In this document: positions 59,693 through 64,000 of the stretch, in pieces
Numbering within the stretch: position 1 is the stretch's first letter
How the letters are laid out: each line of letters begins with the position of its first letter
Assembly: GCF_027853965.1 (NCBI RefSeq)
Contig: NZ_JAQGLB010000019.1
Coordinates: 115,810 to 179,809 of the forward strand
From: Saccharopolyspora indica
GTDB lineage: Bacteria > Actinomycetota > Actinomycetes > Mycobacteriales > Pseudonocardiaceae
DNA length: 64,000 bases
Direction: 5' to 3'
Position numbers and translations under genes: made by a program
The notes under the pieces: generated by a model
What the model was told of the DNA's origin: nothing
The model's database searches: none
Seen by the model: the letters and a program-made list of their open reading frames with translations, nothing else

Positions 59693-60894
59693 GGCAGCCC
59701 ACCTCCCCGAGCCGCCAGCAGCGCGGCCAGGTCCTCCCGGCCCGATGTCCAGCCTCCATCGCGCTGCCAGGCCGGGACGACCTGAACCCGCTCGTCGTCG
59801 CGCCGCAGCACGCCTATCCCGGCCAGGTACCGCCCACGCTGCGCACTTCGCCGGACGTGCAGCACGACCTGCACCGCCGCGGCGAGCTGGCTGTGCAGCG
59901 CGGTGTGCGACAGACCGCCCAGCGCCGCCAGCGCTTCCATCCGGGCCGGGACTTCTTGCGGTGAGTTCGCGTGCAGCGTGCCGCCGCCCCCGTCGTGGCC
60001 GGTGTTCAGCGCCGAGAGCAGCTCGCGGACCTCGCCGCCGCGCACCTCCCCGACGATCAACCGGTCCGGCCGCATCCGCAGCGCTTGGCGCACCAGGTCG
60101 CGGACCTGGATCTCGCCGACGCCTTCGACGTTCGGCGGCCGGGTGAGCAGCCGGACCACGTGCGGATGCCGCGGGTGCAGCTCCGCCGCCTCCTCGACGC
60201 AGACGATCCGCTCCGCTTCGGCCACCTCGCCCAGCATCGCCGCCAGCAGCGTGGTCTTCCCGCTGGCCGTGCCACCGACCACGAGGAAGGCCAACCTCGC
60301 GGCGACTATCTCGCGCAGGACGCCTGCCGTCGGTCCGTCGAACGCGCCCGACTGCTGCAACGCGGCCAGGTCGTGCACCGCGGGGCGGAGGACGCGCAGC
60401 GAGATGCAGGTCCCCTCGCCCGCCACCGGTGGCAGCACCGCGTGCAACCGCACCGCGCCGGAGGCGCTCTCCTGCGGCAACCAGGCGTCGACCCAGGGCT
60501 GGGCGTCGTCGAGCCGGCGACCGGTGGACATCGCGAGGCGCTGCGCCAGTCGGCGCACCGCGTCCTCGTCGGCGAAGCGCACCGCTGCCCGCTGGAGACC
60601 GCTGCCCCGATCCACCCAGACCTTGTTCGGCGCGGTCACCAGCACGTCGCAGACCTCCGGGTCGCGCAGCAGCGGCTCCAGCACTCCCGCACCGCGGAAC
60701 TCCTGCTGCACCAGCCGAAGCGCCGCCAGCACATCGGCGTCGGCGACCAGCCCGCCGGACTCCTCCCGGACCGCGGCGGCGACGGCGCTGGAGGTCGGCG
60801 CAGCACCGCTGCCGACCAAGCGGTTGCGGACCCGCGCCAGCAGCTCGCCGTCCACCGCACCGTCGACGGGTTCCAGAACACGACTCGTGGACAT
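59686..60894 (-). CDS. tadA: TadA-family pilus/secretion ATPase
   Basis: The 402-residue hexameric ATPase powers Flp pilus assembly. Walker A is GGTASGKTTLLAAM (about residue 218), the Asp box CVEEAAELHPRHPH, Walker B RPDRLIVGEVRGGEV and the His box TGHDGGGGTLHANSP. ATG at 60894 has GAGGAG upstream at about 11 bases. It is the third-last step of the row ssd-tadA-tadB-tadC. Confidence 0.95.
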   Translation of the reverse strand: MSTSRVLEPVDGAVDGELLARVRNRLVGSGAAPTSSAVAAAVREESGGLVADADVLAALRLVQQEFRGAGVLEPLLRDPEVCDVLVTAPNKVWVDRGSGLQRAAVRFADEDAVRRLAQRLAMSTGRRLDDAQPWVDAWLPQESASGAVRLHAVLPPVAGEGTCISLRVLRPAVHDLAALQQSGAFDGPTAGVLREIVAARLAFLVVGGTASGKTTLLAAMLGEVAEAERIVCVEEAAELHPRHPHVVRLLTRPPNVEGVGEIQVRDLVRQALRMRPDRLIVGEVRGGEVRELLSALNTGHDGGGGTLHANSPQEVPARMEALAALGGLSHTALHSQLAAAVQVVLHVRRSAQRGRYLAGIGVLRRDDERVQVVPAWQRDGGWTSGREDLAALLAARGGGLPC

Positions 60895-61130
60895 GACCGT
60901 TCAACTCTCCTCTCCCATGCGGTTTCCAACTTCGTCCGCGTGAAATGCCGAATTCGCCTTCCGCACTCGGTGAAAGCTCACGATCTGCGGGTTCTCAGCA
61001 AAGATTTGACGGCTGTGCGGCCGCGCATCGACGGCTGGCACCCAAAAGCCGGGCAGGCACCGCGGTTCCGCCGCGATGCGGGACGATGTCGGAAAATCAG
61101 TACGACAAAACGAAATCGCCGATCAGGAGA
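60895..61130. other. Spacer between ssd and tadA
   Basis: The 236-bp AT-richer spacer contains a ribosome binding site for tadA but no gene that I can support. A break here suggests that tadA onward may also have its own promoter. Confidence 0.4.
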
Positions 61131-62219
61131 TCAGCAAGCCGCGGCGACCGGTTCCAGGCGAGCGAATTCCGCCAGCACCTGCTGAGCTGCTCTGGCCACC
61201 GGACCGCGACGGCGCAGCCGGGCCGCCAGCCCGCCGCGATCGAGCAGCGCCGGCAGCTGGGGCTCCGGCCGCATCCCGGTCAGCACTTCGGCTCCGACCG
61301 CTCCCGCCACGTCCGACGACCGCAGCCCACCTGGCGCGGGTCCGCGCACCACCAGGCGGATCGGCCCGGCGGCGTGCTCCCCGACCGCGGCCACGACTCG
61401 CTCGGCCGCGGCGACCGCGCGGACCTCGGCAGGCACGACCACCACCACGAGATCGGCCTCTCGCAGCGCTGCGACGGCCGGTTCCGGGAGCGCTCGCGGG
61501 ACGTCGCACACCACGACGTCACCGGCCCGTCGCCCGGCGGCCAGCACCGCTCGCACCCCTTCCGCGGTCAGTCCGGTGGAAGGGCCGTCGCGATCGCAGG
61601 ACAGGACCGTGATCGCGCCGGAACCGATCCGGCGCTCGGGCAGCGCCTCGTGCAGCGCGCTCGCACCGAGCCGACCGGCGTTGACCGCCAGCCCCGACCA
61701 GCGCAGCCCGTCGTCGGTCTCCGCGCCCACCGCGAGGTCGACCCCGCCGCCGAGCGGATCGCAGTCGACCAGCAGTGCCCGCTCGCCACCGCGTGCGGCC
61801 AGCACCGCTGTCGCCGTGGCCAGCACGGATGCACCGGCACCACCGCAACCTCCGAGCACCGCGAGGACCCGGCCGTCCTGCACCGGGACGTCGGCGGCAT
61901 CGGCCAGCAGCTCGATCAGCTTCGCCTCCTCGGCGGGCAGGGTGATCACCTGGTCCGCGCCGACCCCGAACGCGACCTGCCACAGCTCCGGCGTCGGATC
62001 TCGGCACAGCACGACGACACCGCGTCTTCGCGGCAGACCACCGGTCACCCCGGCTGCTGCGGCAGCGGCGTCGAGCAGCACCAGCGGCGCGGTGCGCCAG
62101 GCAGGTGCGGACAGATCTCGGGTGCGCACCAGCTCGCCACCGGACGCAGCGGCCAGGCGAGCGGTTTCTTCGGCGAGTTCGGCATCTCGCGCAACGAGAA
62201 GCGGGCGTGCAGCAGTCAT
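61131..62219 (-). CDS. ssd: CpaE/MinD-like septum-site determining protein Ssd
   Basis: The 362-residue protein has an N-terminal receiver-like region and a C-terminal MinD-type P-loop domain. The P-loop reads VLGGCGGAGASVLATA, without the lysines of active MinD, as in the Ssd group. Switch elements include LLVDCDPLGGGVDLAVG and VVVCDVPR. In mycobacteria Ssd affects septum formation and lies at the head of the tad genes, as here; in other species the homologue CpaE localises the pilus. Confidence 0.88.
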   Translation of the reverse strand: MTAARPLLVARDAELAEETARLAAASGGELVRTRDLSAPAWRTAPLVLLDAAAAAAGVTGGLPRRRGVVVLCRDPTPELWQVAFGVGADQVITLPAEEAKLIELLADAADVPVQDGRVLAVLGGCGGAGASVLATATAVLAARGGERALLVDCDPLGGGVDLAVGAETDDGLRWSGLAVNAGRLGASALHEALPERRIGSGAITVLSCDRDGPSTGLTAEGVRAVLAAGRRAGDVVVCDVPRALPEPAVAALREADLVVVVVPAEVRAVAAAERVVAAVGEHAAGPIRLVVRGPAPGGLRSSDVAGAVGAEVLTGMRPEPQLPALLDRGGLAARLRRRGPVARAAQQVLAEFARLEPVAAAC

Positions 62220-62327
62220 GGCAAAAACCTTCCGGTGATTCGGGACGGGGAGCGAAAACCCGAACGGCTCCGCTCGATAACCAAGGTGGCCCGAACTCCG
62301 GCCGATGCCAAGGAGGTTTTCGAAATC

Positions 62328-62355
62328 TGTGGACAAACCTCCGGCCTGTGGACAA
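62328..62355. promoter_or_regulatory. Direct pair of DnaA-box sequences
   Basis: TGTGGACAA occurs twice at 62328-62336 and 62347-62355, 10 bases apart, 108 bp upstream of ssd. Both match the actinobacterial DnaA-box consensus in the complementary sense. Confidence 0.5.
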
Positions 62356-62521
62356 CTCGGCTCACTCGAAAGCGTGGCGCGAATTCGCTTTCCGCGCGGA
62401 CCGTCGGCCGGGCGGCCCGCGGACGGGAGCCCGCCCCACCACTCGGCAAGATCATTCCTGGGCACGGATCCCCGCCTGCCGGGTCCGCGAACCGGACGCC
62501 GGCCGCGCACCGCGGAAATGG

Positions 62522-62588
62522 GACGACCCCCGCCAGGGGGGAGGGGCGGGGGTCGTCATCAGTTCAGCTCCGGGGGGTCGAGCTGAAC
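62522..62588. terminator. Two tandem hairpins
   Basis: The first has 13-bp arms (GACGACCCCCGCC at 62522-62534 and complement at 62545-62557); the second has 9-bp arms (GTTCAGCTC at 62562-62570 and complement at 62580-62588). No gene ends beside them, which suggests a leader or an unannotated small transcript. Confidence 0.5.
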
Positions 62589-62837
62589 CTGTCCGGTCGT
62601 GCCGGACTCCACACACTGTATCCCGCAGATCACCCGCATTGCCCCCCGTCCATTTGAGGGAACGTTATTGCTCTCGGTGCGCACGTATCGCCAACTAGCA
62701 ATCATTCGAGTCAAGAAACTTATCCCACTAGTCGGAATACCTGGGCAAGAATTTACGCAGCGTGAAGCATCAGTGGTCCATGCCACCGTGCGTGCGCGGC
62801 CCGTCCGCGGCCGGGCCCGGCTCGTATGCTGTGCGGC

Positions 62838-63665
62838 GTGACAGAGCCCGCGAACCCATCGCCCGCCACCGGACGCCGGGTGGCAGCGTTCTTCGACCTG
62901 GACAAGACGATCATCGCCAAGTCGAGCACGCTCGCCTTCAGCCGGCCGTTCTTCCAGGAAGGGCTGATCAACCGGCGGGCCGTGCTGAAGAGCGCTTACG
63001 CCCAGTTCGTGTTCATGCTGGCCGGCGCCGACGCGGACCAGATGGACCGGATGCGGGCGCACATCACCTCGCTGTGCAGCGGCTGGGACGTCGAGCAGGT
63101 CAACGCCATCGTCGAGGAGACGCTGCACGACATCGTCGACCCGCTGGTCTACAAGGAAGCCACCCAGCTGATCGCCGAGCACCAGGAGCAGGGCCACGAC
63201 ATCGTGGTGCTGTCGGCCTCCGGCGAGGAGGTCGTCGCCCCGATCTCCAAGCTGCTCGGCGCGGACCACTGGTCGGGCACCCGGATGGTGGTGGCCGACG
63301 GCCGCTACACCGGCGACGTCGACTTCTACTGCTCGGCGGAGAACAAGGCGATCGCCGCCCGCGAGCTGGCCGAGGAGAACGGCTACGACCTCGCCGAGTG
63401 CCACGCCTACTCGGACTCGATCACCGACCTGCCGCTGCTGGAGGCCGTCGGCCACCCCACTGTGATCAACCCCGATCGCGCGCTGCGCAAGGAAGCGGTG
63501 CAGCGCGGTTGGCCGTCGCTGGCCTTCGACCACCCGGTGTCGCTGCGGGCCCGGATCCCCACTCCCTCGCGCGCCGCGGTCACCGCGGCCGGGGTCGGGA
63601 TGGGTGCGGTCGCCGCGGCGGGTGCCGCGTGGTGGGGCTTGCGCGCCTGGCGCCGCCGCCGCTGA
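62838..63665 (+). CDS. HAD-IB family phosphatase (Rv3661-like)
   Basis: The 275-residue protein has the HAD motif I AAFFDLDKT (nucleophile D), motif II in VVLSASGEE, and motif III/IV AECHAYSDSITDLPLLEAVG. The C-terminus has a membrane-like Ala/Gly helix (ITAAGVGMGAVAAAGAAWWG type) and basic RRRR. Family members are phosphoserine-phosphatase-like; the substrate is not known. I chose GTG at 62838, with an ATG at 62826 possible. A TATGCT box nearly at the start suggests a leaderless message. It is next to the tad locus as in mycobacteria. Confidence 0.9.
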   Translation: MTEPANPSPATGRRVAAFFDLDKTIIAKSSTLAFSRPFFQEGLINRRAVLKSAYAQFVFMLAGADADQMDRMRAHITSLCSGWDVEQVNAIVEETLHDIVDPLVYKEATQLIAEHQEQGHDIVVLSASGEEVVAPISKLLGADHWSGTRMVVADGRYTGDVDFYCSAENKAIAARELAEENGYDLAECHAYSDSITDLPLLEAVGHPTVINPDRALRKEAVQRGWPSLAFDHPVSLRARIPTPSRAAVTAAGVGMGAVAAAGAAWWGLRAWRRRR

Positions 63666-64000
63666 GCGGCGTTTTCGCTTGCCCCATAGCGCAGAGCGCG
63701 CGGTGATCGCCAGTCCGCGAAGTCGTCGCGACCACACCGGCCGGAACCCTTGCAGTGACGGGCGTCACCGTCTACAAATGGAAGTGCGGACCACGGTTGG
63801 CCAGGGACGTTACGGAGGAGAAGTAACGTCCACCCCGATCGGACTCCGCGCGCGAGGCCCGGAGCACCCACGCGTTGCCGCACACAAGGCTGGTCGTTCA
63901 CGGGGTTGCGTACCGGGACGCCGGACGCCTAGCCCGGAAGTTACGACACAAGTGCACGCTTGGTAACCCGAGTGCTCGCGCAGTGGGGCGGGGGCCCCCC
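63666..64000. other. Terminal intergenic stretch
   Basis: No supported gene. A hairpin with 9-bp arms (GGACGTTAC at 63805-63813, complement at 63823-63831) exposes GGAGGAGA in its loop, but no start codon follows at normal distance. The last bases run into GGGGGCCCCCC at the window edge. Confidence 0.4.

Larger units (their letters stand above)
62220..62837. promoter_or_regulatory. Divergent ssd/HAD intergenic region
   Basis: This 618-bp region contains two direct DnaA-box sequences, two tandem hairpins and an AT-richer segment near 62640-62760. The longer frames across it lack start signals. A TATGCT element at 62825-62830, close to the HAD start, fits a -10 box of a leaderless transcript. 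Confidence 0.5.

Noticed and set aside
63604..63966. 120-codon plus-strand frame at the right end
   Set aside because: It overlaps the HAD gene in another frame, lacks a start signal and has no recognisable domain.

Overview
The window is a high-GC actinobacterial chromosome segment, most likely from the Pseudonocardiaceae and probably Saccharopolyspora-like. This is an inference from gene content and order. Third codon positions are almost always G or C, GTG starts are common, and ribosome binding sites are GGAGG-like. Two blocks keep the order of Mycobacterium tuberculosis genes: ftsH/hpt/tilS/Rv3626c/dacB/ppa at the left, and holB/topA/Rv3647c/helicase (Rv3649)/tad genes/ssd/Rv3661 at the right. 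No CRISPR array, rRNA, integrase, transposase or phage module is visible.

Left core (1-9991). ftsH is cut by the window edge. It is followed leftward-transcribed by hpt, tilS, a zincin-like metalloprotease and a PBP4-type dacB. ppa lies divergently from dacB. The dacB product carries an unusual cytoplasmic tail of about 720 disordered residues before its single membrane segment.

Accessory region (10000-42500). This part holds secreted and small membrane proteins, an M23 peptidase, a SLATT-like membrane protein, several divergent regulator/enzyme pairs (XRE, TetR, GntR, ArsR, AraC), leuA, an XRE-DUF397 pair with divergent coupled small ORFs, a secreted clan-A glycoside hydrolase, an Imm10-like protein and a lactate permease. 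It also holds a compact minus-strand gene set at 30427-34858. That set encodes a methyltransferase, a cysteine-synthase-like PLP enzyme, two tiny coupled ORFs, an ATP-grasp ligase and a ferric-reductase-like membrane protein, and it looks like a small uncharacterised biosynthetic locus. A secreted beta-helix protein, a Uma2-family protein and tRNA-Thr(CGT) close the region.

Right core (42600-64000). A surface protein, a GNAT enzyme, holB, topA, an Rv3647c-like protein, a lipoprotein, the proton-pumping pyrophosphatase hppA, an MrfA-type helicase and a Prim-Pol-like protein come first. The Flp/Tad pilus locus follows (Rv3654c-like TadE, TadE, DUF4244 pilin, TadC, TadB, TadA, ssd), then a HAD-IB phosphatase.

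The intergenic DNA is rich in hairpins. Several are perfect palindromes that recur between unrelated genes and probably double as terminators. One hairpin pairs exactly with the Shine-Dalgarno sequence of a small secreted protein (36681-36713). Matched DnaA-box pairs occur at 9950-9991 and 62328-62355.
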